Positions 1 to 11,189 of a DNA stretch of 64,000 bases are shown here, in pieces. How positions within the stretch are numbered: the first letter of the stretch is position 1; each line of letters opens with the position of its first letter. The DNA lies in contig NZ_CP136136.1 of assembly GCF_038024875.1 (NCBI RefSeq), positions 558,001 through 622,000 on the forward strand, written 5' to 3'. The notes under the pieces are model-generated. The model made no database searches. It saw only the letters and a program-made list of their open reading frames with translations, and had not been told where the DNA came from. This DNA is from Gordonia rubripertincta (lineage in GTDB: Bacteria > Actinomycetota > Actinomycetes > Mycobacteriales > Mycobacteriaceae). Both the position numbers and the translations under genes were made by a program.

Positions 1-2241
<2,241 letters not shown>

Positions 2242-2270
2242 TCGCGTGCACCTTTCTCTTTAGTCCAACA

Positions 2271-2332
2271 GGCTCAAGTATGAGCCATACGAGGGATGCA
2301 ACGCCAACAAAGTTGAGTCCATTCCGCTCATG
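2271..2332 (-). promoter_or_regulatory. clpB heat-shock control region (SigH-like promoter and HAIR-like HspR site)
   Basis: Read on the minus strand, GGAAT (2325-2321) is followed after 18 bases by GTT (2302-2300), which fits the SigH/SigE class of actinobacterial promoters. Overlapping it, GTTGAGT (2312-2318) and GCTCATG (2326-2332) are separated by 7 bases, resembling the HspR operator HAIR (CTTGAGT-N7-ACTCAAG). Closer to the gene is a perfect inverted repeat, GGCTCA (2271-2276) and TGAGCC (2281-2286), with a 4-base loop. Both modes of clpB control are known in mycobacteria; their use here is inferred. Confidence 0.5.
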
Positions 2333-2467
2333 CTTACCATTTTTGTGATGTGTGCCACTCACCCCAGGGTCGCGGTTTCTCAGAGGAAGCGCCACCCGCA
2401 CCAGCCCGGTGACGAGACACTCGCCGATCCGGGCTCAGCTTTCAGTGGACAGACGTACACTGAGATC

Positions 2468-3715
2468 ATGCCTGCCGAACCTGTACGCACTCGCGAACTG
2501 CCGGCGTTGGCAGCCTTGGGCCGCGATGAGCTGAACAAAGCGGTCGCGGGGATCGCGACCGTCCATTCATCCGTGGCCGATACCGTCTTCACCGGCCTGC
2601 GGGTCGTGTGGGGTCCGAGGGTCCGCCCCGCCCAGATGGTGCACGACGCGATCAGCACGTCCATCTACTCGGCGATCACGTCGACCGTCGACGTGGCCGG
2701 TGACCTGGCCGAGTCGCTGGCGGTGCACAACAGCGGCGTTCCCTCCGAGACCAAACGAGGCGCCGTGGCCCTCGGCATCCTCGACGGACTGATCGGCGAT
2801 CAGCTGACCGCCGAGCATTCGCCCCTGGCCCCCGACATCGCAATCCGCGTCGACGGCGCGGCCGTTCCCATCACCCCGGATGGACTCGCGACCGCCTTCC
2901 CCGAGGCAACCGGACACCTGACGATTTTCCTGCACGGCCTGATGGAGACCGAGTTCGCGTGGGAACGCGGCAAACGGCCCACTTACGGCACTCGCCTCGC
3001 CCACGATCTCGGCAGCACCGAGGTTCAGATCCGGTACAACACGGGACGCCATATCAGCGAAAACGGCCGCGATCTCGCGCGACTGCTCGACGACCTGGTC
3101 TTGCTGTGGCCGGTTCCGATCACCGGCCTCACCCTCATCGGCCACTCGATGGGCGGTCTGGTCATCCGCAGCGCATGCCATCAAGGCGCTGCGCGTGATG
3201 CTTACTGGCCCAAGCTCGTTCGACACACCGTATGCCTCGGCACTCCCCACCTCGGGGCACCGCTGGCTCGAGGAGTCCACCGCGCAACGGCAGCGTTGCG
3301 CCTGTGGCCGACGAGCCGACCGTTCGGCACCTTGCTCGGTCGTCGCAGCGCCGGGGTTCGCGACCTGTTCCGCGGGGCCGTCACCGAGGAACACTGGCGG
3401 GACGCCGATCCGGAAGCCTTCTCGCAGCCCGCCGTCGACTATCCGCCCCTGATGGAGGGGGCGCGACACCTCTACGTGACGGCCACGGTGACCCAACGTC
3501 CGGACCACCCGTTCGGCCGCATCGTCGGCGACGGATTGGTGCTGACCAACAGTGGCGGTGGTCGGGATCGCAAGCATCACCTCGGATTCGAGGTCGACGA
3601 CGGATTCCACATCGGCGGCGCCCACCACTTCACCTTGCTCAACGACGACGCCGTGTACGACTGGATGCTCCCGCTGCTGAGACCCCGGCGCGCGCTGCCG
3701 CGGGGCACCCGCTGA
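2468..3715 (+). CDS. alpha/beta hydrolase, lipase/esterase-like
   Basis: Probable serine hydrolase of 415 residues acting on an unknown ester or lipid. The nucleophile elbow is GHSMGG in the context TLIGHSMGGLVIR, a lipase/PGAP1-like arrangement; an oxyanion-type segment (IFLHGLMETE) precedes it and a possible catalytic His is in GGAHHF near the C-terminus. I chose ATG 2468 (MPAEPVRTRE); the frame is open upstream to 2330, but that stretch has no ribosome site and overlaps the clpB control region. No signal peptide is visible. It is divergent from clpB and stands alone. The substrate cannot be inferred. Confidence 0.8.
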   Translation: MPAEPVRTRELPALAALGRDELNKAVAGIATVHSSVADTVFTGLRVVWGPRVRPAQMVHDAISTSIYSAITSTVDVAGDLAESLAVHNSGVPSETKRGAVALGILDGLIGDQLTAEHSPLAPDIAIRVDGAAVPITPDGLATAFPEATGHLTIFLHGLMETEFAWERGKRPTYGTRLAHDLGSTEVQIRYNTGRHISENGRDLARLLDDLVLLWPVPITGLTLIGHSMGGLVIRSACHQGAARDAYWPKLVRHTVCLGTPHLGAPLARGVHRATAALRLWPTSRPFGTLLGRRSAGVRDLFRGAVTEEHWRDADPEAFSQPAVDYPPLMEGARHLYVTATVTQRPDHPFGRIVGDGLVLTNSGGGRDRKHHLGFEVDDGFHIGGAHHFTLLNDDAVYDWMLPLLRPRRALPRGTR

Positions 3716-3778
3716 ACCCACCCGCCGTCCGTCACGATCGCGACCTCGCTCCACAAGCGCTGGCCCCAGGTAGCGCGT

Positions 3779-4165
3779 CTACCCCGAACTCGCGATTTTG
3801 CGGTGGCGCGAACCGGTCCGCACCCGCCACCACAACCACACCCACGACACGATGACCAGCACAGCGACCAACCCGCGCACCAGCCCGAGTGCCGACTCCG
3901 GGTAGATCACCCCGGTCAGGTAGTTGTCGATGAATCCGGTGGGCGGCAGTCCTCGCTCGCCCGCCTGGTGACGCGCCCAATTCTCGGCGTCGGTGAGTGG
4001 GCACTCCAAGCCCAGGACCACCGATGCGATCCCCCAGGCCACCGCGACGAGGTGCAGCAGGATCGTGCGCGGCCACCGCCAGGCGATGAACCCGCCGAAC
4101 ATCACGTACAGCAGGAACATCATGTGCAGGACCGCTATGCCGTCGGCCAGGACCCGATAAGGCAT
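3779..4165 (-). CDS. DUF2784 membrane protein
   Basis: Small integral membrane protein of 128 residues with about three hydrophobic segments. The pattern of the DUF2784 family is clear: an N-terminal ADGIAVLHMMFLLYVMFGG segment, a W-R-W-P step, CPLTDAENWAR after the second helix, and F-I-D-N-Y before the last helix. Function of the family is unknown. It ends 63 bases after the convergent hydrolase gene and starts about 100 bases from the divergent P450 gene. Confidence 0.85.
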   Translation of the reverse strand: MPYRVLADGIAVLHMMFLLYVMFGGFIAWRWPRTILLHLVAVAWGIASVVLGLECPLTDAENWARHQAGERGLPPTGFIDNYLTGVIYPESALGLVRGLVAVLVIVSWVWLWWRVRTGSRHRKIASSG

Positions 4166-4268
4166 GTGTCCAGCGTAAATGGGGCGGGTTCGTCAATCTG
4201 CCGATCTGGGACACACGTGTATCGGACACTCGGAGCGAGGACACCCACTCGACGGAAGGACGCCTTCG

Positions 4269-5519
4269 GTGAGCACCAGCATGACCGACGAGGCCGCCAA
4301 CGTACTTGCCGATCCGACGGCGTACGCCGACGAACCACGACTACACGCCGCGATGGCACATCTCCGGGCGAACAATCCGGTCGCGTATGTGGACAAATGG
4401 CCTTACCGCCCCTTCTACGCGATCACCAAGCGCACCGACATCATGGACATCGAGCGCGATCACAACCTGTGGCTCAGCGAGCCGCGACCCGTGCTGGTGA
4501 CCGCTGCGGCCGACGATTTCGCCAAGTCACAACTCGAGTCCGGAGCGGGACTGCGCACCCTGATCCACATGGACGACCCCCACCACAAGAAGGTCCGCGC
4601 GATCGGACAGGACTGGTTTCGGCCAAAGGCGTTGCGTGCGCTGCAGATCCAGGTTGACGCACTCGCCAAGCGCTTCGTCGACAAGATGGCCGAGATCGGT
4701 CCGGAATGCGACTTCGTCGAGGATGTCGCCGTCCACTTCCCGCTGTACGTCATCCTGTCGCTGCTCGGGCTGCCCGAAGAGGACTTCCCGCGGATGCACC
4801 AGCTCACCCAGGAACTGTTCGGCGGCGACGACGCGGAGTACCAGCGCGGCACCACCGTCGAGGAACGACTGGCGACACTGCTCGACTTCTTCGACTACTT
4901 CAGCAAGCTGACCGCCTCGCGCCGAGCGAACCCCACCGGCGACCTGGCGTCGGCAATCGCCAACGGCCGCATCGACGGTGAGCCCATGTCTGACGTCGAC
5001 ACCGCGTCCTACTACGTGATCGTCGCCAGCGCCGGCCACGACACCACCAAGGACGCGATCTCTGGCGGTCTGCGCGCGCTCATCGAGAACCCCGGCGAAC
5101 TCGCCCGCCTCCGGCACGAGCCCGACCTCATCGGCACCGCCGTCGAGGAGATGATCCGTTGGACCACACCGGTCAAGGAGTTCATGCGTACCGCCGCCGC
5201 GGACACGACGGTGCGCGGCGTACCCATCGCCGAGGGCGAATCCGTCTACCTCGCTTACACTTCCGGGAACCGTGACGAAGAGATCTTCGACGACCCGTTC
5301 ACCTTCGACGTCGCCCGCTTCCCGAACAAACACCTCGCGTTCGGTTACGGCGTGCATTTCTGCCTCGGCGCAGCCCTGGCCCGGATGGAGATGAGGAGCC
5401 TGTTCAGCGAACTGATCCCGCGTCTGGACTCGATCGAGTTCGCCGGCGAACCCGAGTTGGCCGCCACCGTGTTCGTCGGCGGACTCAAGCACCTGCCGAT
5501 CCGCTACTCGCTGCGCTGA
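4269..5519 (+). CDS. cytochrome P450
   Basis: Soluble class-I bacterial P450 of 416 residues. Seen: I-helix oxygen-activation motif SAGHDTT, K-helix ExxR (EEMIR), and the heme loop FGYGVHFCLG with Cys365 as the thiolate ligand. The start is GTG 4269 because GGAAGGA lies 8 bases upstream; an in-frame ATG at 4179 has no such site and would add residues atypical of the family. A DsbA-family gene follows 43 bases later on the same strand, so the two may be co-transcribed. No ferredoxin or reductase gene is adjacent. Substrate unknown. Confidence 0.93.
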   Translation: MSTSMTDEAANVLADPTAYADEPRLHAAMAHLRANNPVAYVDKWPYRPFYAITKRTDIMDIERDHNLWLSEPRPVLVTAAADDFAKSQLESGAGLRTLIHMDDPHHKKVRAIGQDWFRPKALRALQIQVDALAKRFVDKMAEIGPECDFVEDVAVHFPLYVILSLLGLPEEDFPRMHQLTQELFGGDDAEYQRGTTVEERLATLLDFFDYFSKLTASRRANPTGDLASAIANGRIDGEPMSDVDTASYYVIVASAGHDTTKDAISGGLRALIENPGELARLRHEPDLIGTAVEEMIRWTTPVKEFMRTAAADTTVRGVPIAEGESVYLAYTSGNRDEEIFDDPFTFDVARFPNKHLAFGYGVHFCLGAALARMEMRSLFSELIPRLDSIEFAGEPELAATVFVGGLKHLPIRYSLR

Positions 5520-5562
5520 GACACACGCGTCGAAGCCGGTCGAACTGGGTACACGGACATCC

Positions 5563-6162
5563 ATGACCCACTTCGACTTCTACTTCGATCCGGTGTGCCC
5601 GTTCGCCTGGGCCGCGTCACGATGGCTCCGGGAACGCGCGGCCACACACGGCGCCGAGGTCGACTGGCATCTCATGAGCCTCGCGATCCTCAACGAGAAC
5701 GAGAAACCCGACTCCGACGAACAGCGCCGCCAACTCGACACCGCCCGCCGCCTGGGTCGCGTCGTCGCTGCTGCGACCGCGAAAACCGGTGCAGATGCGA
5801 TCGACCCGCTCTACACAGCACTCGGCAAACGCATCCACCATGCCGGCGACGAGATGACACCCGCCGTCGTCTCCGAGGTGCTGACCGAGGCCGGCCTCCC
5901 CGCCGAACTGGCCGACGCGATGGACGACGAAACGTTCGACGGCGCGGTGCGCGACTCCCACCAGCGTGGTCAGGACGCCCTCGGAGAGGACGGCGGCAGC
6001 CCCATCCTCGGGATCGACGGCACGTTCTTCTTCGGTCCCGTGCTGGCCGACCTCCCGACCGGCGACGAGGCCGAGGCGCTCTACTCCGCGCTCGTCACCC
6101 TCGCGGGCACCTCGAGCTTCGCCCAGTTGAAGCGGCCTGCGGACCCGCCGACGTTCTCGTGA
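5563..6162 (+). CDS. DsbA-family, mycothiol-dependent nitroreductase-like protein (Rv2466c type)
   Basis: Thioredoxin-fold protein of 199 residues resembling the mycobacterial mycothiol-dependent nitroreductase Rv2466c along its length (FDPVCPFAW, MSLAILNEN, DPLYTALG, GPVLADLP). The redox site reads C12-P-F-A15, so the second cysteine of the CPWC site of Rv2466c is replaced by alanine; a monothiol mechanism with mycothiol would be needed. It sits directly behind the P450. Its stop codon abuts the stop of the convergent DUF427 gene (TGATCA, 6160-6165). A related copy lies at 28438-29169. Confidence 0.8.
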   Translation: MTHFDFYFDPVCPFAWAASRWLRERAATHGAEVDWHLMSLAILNENEKPDSDEQRRQLDTARRLGRVVAAATAKTGADAIDPLYTALGKRIHHAGDEMTPAVVSEVLTEAGLPAELADAMDDETFDGAVRDSHQRGQDALGEDGGSPILGIDGTFFFGPVLADLPTGDEAEALYSALVTLAGTSSFAQLKRPADPPTFS

Positions 6163-6936
6163 TCAGCGGATCTCCAGGTCGACGCGCTCGTCGTAGAAGC
6201 AAATGAGGTCCCGCACCGGCTCCGCGTCGTGCAGCGGATCGGTGTAGGTCCACGCGACGTCGGGGATCACCTCGTCGCCGAGGATCGCCGACCAGTACGT
6301 CGCCTGCCCCTTGTACGCGCAGACCGTGACGGTGTCGGAACGCTGGAGGACGTCCATCCGGACGTCTTCCCGCGGAATGTAGTGCCGGACCGGTAGGTGG
6401 GTCTCGAGAAGCAGCGTCGGGTGCCGGCTGTCGGCCAGCACGGTGTCGCCGATCCGCACGACGACGTGTCTGCTGGTGGGCAGGCAGTCGATGCGTTGGT
6501 ACGGGTCGTGCGCATGGCCCATCACGGTCTGCTCCTCCTCACGCCATTCGTCGAACGCGTCCCAGTCGAGTAGTACGTACCCGGCGAGATCGGGGTCGTC
6601 GAGCCGGAAGCCGGCCCCGGCGAGCGTCCGCCCGTCGGCAACGATGTCGTACGTCGCGCCCGATGCGGTGTGCAGCGCGAACGGGTGCGCCGGGGTCAGG
6701 ATCGGCGGGTGCTCGGCGGGCGGCAGCGTCGGGGTGTGGTGTTCGAGCGGCCCGACGATGTCTGCGGACGGCACCGCGTAACACCCGACCACCCGATGCG
6801 GCTCCCACACCTGGATAGGCGCAGCGGAATCGACGACCACCTGGCCGTCGGCGAAGGCGCGGACACGCCGGCGCATGTCCGTCCACCGCAGCAGACCCAC
6901 CTGAGACTTCGTGACTTCATCCAGTGACGTGGCCAT
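6163..6936 (-). CDS. DUF427 domain protein (two copies of the domain)
   Basis: Cytoplasmic protein of 257 residues with two DUF427 units. The N-terminal unit carries RVRAFADGQVVVDS and a W-E-P-H-R turn; the C-terminal unit carries RIGDTVLADS, an HYIPREDV step, CAYKGQATYW and an aspartate-rich CFYDERVD end. Both halves have the usual DUF427 order of a strand with G-x-x-V-A/V-D-S followed by a K-G-x-A-x-Y/W loop. The family is widespread in actinobacteria and has no assigned reaction. Start ATG 6936. Confidence 0.85.
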   Translation of the reverse strand: MATSLDEVTKSQVGLLRWTDMRRRVRAFADGQVVVDSAAPIQVWEPHRVVGCYAVPSADIVGPLEHHTPTLPPAEHPPILTPAHPFALHTASGATYDIVADGRTLAGAGFRLDDPDLAGYVLLDWDAFDEWREEEQTVMGHAHDPYQRIDCLPTSRHVVVRIGDTVLADSRHPTLLLETHLPVRHYIPREDVRMDVLQRSDTVTVCAYKGQATYWSAILGDEVIPDVAWTYTDPLHDAEPVRDLICFYDERVDLEIR

Positions 6937-7045
6937 GGACCGATGGTCCTCCGGCTCGCGGGGATCCGCCAGGGGTCGTCATCGGTGACCGCTCTGAAAC
7001 ACGGCGGACGCGGAGATCGGCTCCGGCAGGTGCCACGATGAGAGG

Positions 7046-7588
7046 GTGGCCAACCCACCGCACCGCGAACCTCCCGAACGGCGATCGGGCGATGCCGACT
7101 GGAACAGGGCGGAACGCGACGAGACCGAGACACAACGCCTCGACCGTAACTGGAACTCGCTGCTCCAGGAGCTGCGCGTGGTGCAGACCGGAGTGCAGGT
7201 CCTGACCGGGTTTCTCCTCACGTTGCCGTTCCATGACGGCTTCGAAGAACTCGGCGGTGCCTTACGCGTCGTCTACCTGGTCACCGTCTCGTTCGCTGTC
7301 GGGGCGGCGATCCTGCTCGCCGCGCCGGTCGCGTTGCATCGCGCATTGTTCCGTCAGCATCAACTCGCACTGGTGGTCAACCGCGCGCACTATCTGTCTT
7401 TCGCCGGGCTGACTCTCCTCGGTCTGGCGCTGTCGGGTGCGATCACCGTCGTGTTCGGAGCCACCGCCGGGCCCGTGCCCTCGGTCGTCGCCGGCCTCTG
7501 CACGCTCGTCCTGTTCTCGCTGGCCTGGATCGTCCTGCCGCTGACCGCCCGGGCGACGACCCCCTCTCCCGGCGACGACCGCCGTTGA
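7046..7588 (+). CDS. DUF6328 family membrane protein
   Basis: Protein of 180 residues from GTG 7046. A charged cytoplasmic N-terminus (ETQRLDRNWNSLLQELRVVQ) is followed by four hydrophobic helices. The ETxRLDRNWxxLLQELRVxQTGVQ signature and the helix pairs identify the DUF6328 group of actinobacterial membrane proteins, whose role is not known. A metallo-hydrolase gene follows after 32 bases on the same strand. Confidence 0.8.
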   Translation: MANPPHREPPERRSGDADWNRAERDETETQRLDRNWNSLLQELRVVQTGVQVLTGFLLTLPFHDGFEELGGALRVVYLVTVSFAVGAAILLAAPVALHRALFRQHQLALVVNRAHYLSFAGLTLLGLALSGAITVVFGATAGPVPSVVAGLCTLVLFSLAWIVLPLTARATTPSPGDDRR

Positions 7589-7620
7589 CAGTCCAGGCAC
7601 CACGCAGGTAGGCAGACGAG

Positions 7621-8517
7621 GTGACCACTGCGCCGAACTTCACCGAAACCCGCTTCGACGAAGTCACGGTGCTGGAGCCCGCCGGGGGCGGAGCCTTCCC
7701 CCGCGGCAACACGGTGGTGGCACACGGCTCCGAGGCGACGCTGGTTCTCGACCCGTCCCTCGACGTCGACCACGACCCGGTCGATGCGGACGCGGTCATG
7801 ATCAGCCACGCGCACGAGGACCACATCGCCGGATTGCGCCACTTCGACACCGCGAAGTTCGCGCATCACGACGAGGTCGGTGGGGTTCGCTCACTCCAGG
7901 TCCTGCTCGACGGGTACGGGCTGACGCCGGAGGAACGCGCCGCAGTCGACGCCCAGATCGGCGACACCTTCGCGCTCACGCCCGGCTTCCCGGAGACCCA
8001 AGGCATCGGCGACGGGCACGTCTTCGACCTCGGTGACGTCACCGCGACCGTCGTCCACCTCCCCGGCCACACCCGCGGACACTGCGGCGTTCTCGTCGAA
8101 CCGACCGGCTTCTTCTACATCGCCGACATCGATCTCACATCGTTCGGCCCCATGTACGGCGACGTCGGCAGCAGCGTCGACGACTATCTCGCCTCCATCG
8201 CGCGTGTGCGCGAGGTCGACGCCCGGTGGTACGGAACCTTTCATCAGAAGGGGGTCGTGGAGGGCTCCAAGGACTTCCGTGAACGCTTGACCGCGTACGA
8301 GGGCGTCATCCACCGCCGCGAGGAACGTTTGCTGGAGTTCCTGGACCGGCCCCGACAACTCCACGAGATCGTTGAGCACCGACTCGTGTACCGGCCGCAC
8401 GTACAGATGCCGTTCGTCGACGCCGTCGAACGCCGTACCGGGCAGCTCCATCTCGAACGACTTGCGCGCCACGGCCAGGTCACGCGCACCGACGACGGTT
8501 CGTTCCACCGGACGTGA
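7621..8517 (+). CDS. MBL-fold metallo-hydrolase
   Basis: Cytoplasmic protein of 298 residues with the metallo-beta-lactamase fold. The metal site is visible: SHAHEDH (HxHxDH) near residue 61, a further His in LPGHTRGHCG, and an Asp in IADIDLTSFGP. The C-terminal 80 residues are helical, as in the glyoxalase-II-like and aryl-hydrolase-like branches, with a winged-helix-like HEIVEHRL segment. GTG 7621 is preceded by GGTAGG. The reaction is probably hydrolysis of a thioester or ester; nothing around it fixes the substrate. Confidence 0.85.
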   Translation: MTTAPNFTETRFDEVTVLEPAGGGAFPRGNTVVAHGSEATLVLDPSLDVDHDPVDADAVMISHAHEDHIAGLRHFDTAKFAHHDEVGGVRSLQVLLDGYGLTPEERAAVDAQIGDTFALTPGFPETQGIGDGHVFDLGDVTATVVHLPGHTRGHCGVLVEPTGFFYIADIDLTSFGPMYGDVGSSVDDYLASIARVREVDARWYGTFHQKGVVEGSKDFRERLTAYEGVIHRREERLLEFLDRPRQLHEIVEHRLVYRPHVQMPFVDAVERRTGQLHLERLARHGQVTRTDDGSFHRT

Positions 8518-8569
8518 CCTGCTCGACAGATTCAGCTCCCCTTCAACACCACGGGGTTACCGTCGCTGC

Positions 8570-9049
8570 GTGAACACGATCAACGGCCTACCTCTTCACC
8601 CGCTACTGGTGCACCTCGTCGTGGTGCTGGTGCCGCTCAGCGCCCTCATGGCGATCGCCGCGGTGTGCTGGCCGGCCGCTCGTGCCCGCCTGGGAATCTT
8701 CACTCCCCTGGTGACTCTCGTCGCGCTCATCGCACTTCCGCTCACCACCAGTGCCGGGGAATCACTGGAAGAGCAGGTGGGCCCCAGCCCCGCGATCGAA
8801 CGCCACGCCGGATTCGGCGAGCAGGTGATCTATTGGGTGGGGCCGCTGTTCGCGCTCGCCGTCCTCTGGTGGGCGCTGCACGACGAGCGGTTCATGACTA
8901 CCCTACATACGAAAATCCCTGCCTCAGAAAAGCTCTCGCAGCGCGCAGTGGCAGTTGCGCTGGGGATCGCAACGGTCGTGGTGGCACTCGGTTCGGTGTA
9001 CATCGTGTTCATGACCGGGGACACCGGCGCCAAGGCGGTCTGGTCCTGA
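8570..9049 (+). CDS. DUF2231 membrane protein
   Basis: Integral membrane protein of 159 residues starting at GTG 8570 (VNTINGLPLHPLLVH). The HPLLVHLVVVLVPLSAL opening followed by four transmembrane helices is typical of DUF2231, a family sometimes linked to heme or redox proteins. The His of HPLLVH and one in ERHAGFGEQ are candidates for ligand binding, by family analogy only. It lies 52 bases after the metallo-hydrolase and just upstream of the response regulator. Confidence 0.75.
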   Translation: MNTINGLPLHPLLVHLVVVLVPLSALMAIAAVCWPAARARLGIFTPLVTLVALIALPLTTSAGESLEEQVGPSPAIERHAGFGEQVIYWVGPLFALAVLWWALHDERFMTTLHTKIPASEKLSQRAVAVALGIATVVVALGSVYIVFMTGDTGAKAVWS

Positions 9050-9107
9050 CACGCACGAACGCGTGAATCACGTCGAACCGGGCGATTCCGGGCAGATACT
9101 GGAACAC

Positions 9108-9797
9108 ATGCGCGTACTGGTCGTCGAGGACGATCCGCGGGCGACCGAGACCCTGCGTCGGACACTGCAAGCCGAGGGATGGACCGTCGACACGGCCGCC
9201 GACGGCGTCGAGGGTGTCGAATCCGCCTGCGCCCGAAGCTATGACGTCATCGTCAGCGACATCATGATGCCTCGCCTCAACGGCTACGAACTCGTTCGAG
9301 AGCTGCGGCACCGCGGCGTGTGGACCCCCGTTCTCATGCTGACCGCCAAGGACGGTGAATACGACCAGGCGGACGCATTCGACCTCGGCGCCGACGACTA
9401 CCTGGTCAAACCGTTCTCCTTCGTCGTCCTGTCCGCCCGATTGCGTGCCCTCGCGCGCCGGGGCGCTCCGGAACGACCCACCGTCCTCCGGGCCGGATCA
9501 CTCTCACTCGATCCGGCGCGACGCGAGGTCCGGCGCGGCGAGACGCCCATCCGCCTGACCGCCCGGGAGTTCGCGGTGCTCGAATACCTGATCCGCCACA
9601 AGGGCGCCGTTGTCAGCAAGACCGCCATCCTGCAGGCGGTGTGGGATGCCCACTATCGAGGAGACGACAACATCGTCGAGGTGTACGTGGGCTATCTCCG
9701 CAGGCACATCGACACCCCTTTCGGTTGCCGCTCCATCGAGACCGTCCGCGGTGCCGGTTATCGGCTCGACGAGCACGGTGGGGACCCGACGGTGTGA
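9108..9797 (+). CDS. OmpR/PhoB-family response regulator
   Basis: Two-component transcription factor of 229 residues. The receiver domain (1-120) has the acidic pocket EDD at 7-9, phospho-acceptor Asp51 (IVSDIMMP) and conserved Lys101 (LVKPFS). The C-terminal half is an OmpR-type winged helix (LTAREFAVLEYL to VRGAGYRL). The start is ATG 9108; upstream codons of the same frame are not conserved-looking. Its last 40 bases overlap the 3' end of the histidine kinase gene on the other strand, which is very probably its partner. Confidence 0.92.
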   Translation: MRVLVVEDDPRATETLRRTLQAEGWTVDTAADGVEGVESACARSYDVIVSDIMMPRLNGYELVRELRHRGVWTPVLMLTAKDGEYDQADAFDLGADDYLVKPFSFVVLSARLRALARRGAPERPTVLRAGSLSLDPARREVRRGETPIRLTAREFAVLEYLIRHKGAVVSKTAILQAVWDAHYRGDDNIVEVYVGYLRRHIDTPFGCRSIETVRGAGYRLDEHGGDPTV

Positions 9798-11188
9798 ACG
9801 CCCCATCGCGGTAGCGACACCCCGATGGTGCAACCCCCGCCCGCGGTGTCGGAAACGGTGACCGTGCCGTGATGTGCACGAACGATCTCGTCCACGATCG
9901 ACAGGCCGAGCCCGGTGCCGCCGCGGCGATCCCGGGAGTCGTCGAGCCGAACGAAGCGGTCGAAGACGCGGGACCGATCGTCGACGGGGATGCCGGGTCC
10001 GTCGTCGGCGACGCTCACCGTCACCCACTCCGGACCGACGTCCATGGTCAACGCGACGGTGGATCGGGCGTGCCGGACGGCGTTGTCACACAGGTTTCTC
10101 ACCACGCGGCCGAGCTGGTCGCGGTCCCCCAACGCACGCGCCGGCAGCACGGTCGCCTTGATCTGGAGATCGGTGGTCAGGTCGAGCCGCGTCACCTCGT
10201 CGTTGACGATGTCGTCGAGATCGACCTCCTCGAGCGACGGCTGGAGTCCGTACTCGTCGGCTCGGGCCAGGAGCAGGAGGTCGTCGACGAGATCGCGCAA
10301 CCGATTCGCCTCCGGCAGGAGCAGGGTTGACACGGTCTCGGAGTCGATCGGTTCGCCGGTCCGAACCGCCAGTTCGAGCAGACCCAGGATCGTGACCAGC
10401 GGACTTCGCAGTTCGTGTGAGGAATCGCCGACGAACCGGATCTGCTGGTCGCGTGCGAATGCGAGCGCATCCAGCATCTCGTTCATCGTCAGGGCCAAGG
10501 TGTCGATCTCATCGTCGGTGCCGGCCACCGGAACCCGCCTCGCCACGCCGGATCTCGAGATCTCGGCGACCTCGGCGCGGATGGCCTCCACCGGCCGCAG
10601 TGTCCGGCCGACGAGCTGATAGGTCGTCACCGTCGCCACGACGAGAATGATCGGGAACACCACGCACAGCACCGCGAAGACCGTCCAGACCGTCGCGTGG
10701 ATGTACCCCTCACCCGATCCGACGACGACGCTGAGTACCTCACCGTCCGGCGTCGTCACACCCCGCACCGTCACGCGATACTCGGTGTCGTCCCCCGGGA
10801 AGGCCACATCGACCGCGGTGTACCGGACACCGGCACCGACCGGCGCGACGAGCGCCCGGGTCAGCCGGTGCTCGCCGCTCGCGGCCAGGACCGACCCCTC
10901 GGCGTCGACGATCTGCACGATGCCGATCGAGTCCGTCGGCTCCATCTCCGTGGGCTGTACAGCGCCGAGCCCACCCCGTGCCAACGCGTCGGCGATCTCC
11001 TGACTCCGGGTCGACGTCGCCACATCGGCAGCGTCGGCGAGCGAGCGATAGACGACGATGAGCACCAATCCACCGGCAACCGCCAAGGCAGCGAACAGGA
11101 TCGCGACGCCGAGGACGGTGAGCCGCATGCGGACGCTCCGCCATCTGAATCTGCCGGGCCGGAGATGTTGTGGCACAGCCGGGCTCAT
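9758..11188 (-). CDS. sensor histidine kinase
   Basis: Membrane-bound kinase of 476 residues. Transmembrane helices at about 22-48 and 165-190 enclose an extracytoplasmic sensor of roughly 115 residues; a HAMP linker follows (about 190-240). The phospho-acceptor is His258 in DSSHELRSP; the ATP-binding part has an N box (NLCDNAVRHA) and G boxes (DDGPGIP, GGTGLGLSIV). ATG 11188 follows the NRPS stop by one base (TGAGATG), so the two genes are almost certainly translationally coupled. The C-terminal end converges with and overlaps the response regulator gene. Confidence 0.92.
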   Translation of the reverse strand: MSPAVPQHLRPGRFRWRSVRMRLTVLGVAILFAALAVAGGLVLIVVYRSLADAADVATSTRSQEIADALARGGLGAVQPTEMEPTDSIGIVQIVDAEGSVLAASGEHRLTRALVAPVGAGVRYTAVDVAFPGDDTEYRVTVRGVTTPDGEVLSVVVGSGEGYIHATVWTVFAVLCVVFPIILVVATVTTYQLVGRTLRPVEAIRAEVAEISRSGVARRVPVAGTDDEIDTLALTMNEMLDALAFARDQQIRFVGDSSHELRSPLVTILGLLELAVRTGEPIDSETVSTLLLPEANRLRDLVDDLLLLARADEYGLQPSLEEVDLDDIVNDEVTRLDLTTDLQIKATVLPARALGDRDQLGRVVRNLCDNAVRHARSTVALTMDVGPEWVTVSVADDGPGIPVDDRSRVFDRFVRLDDSRDRRGGTGLGLSIVDEIVRAHHGTVTVSDTAGGGCTIGVSLPRWGVHTVGSPPCSSSR

Positions 11189-11189
11189 C

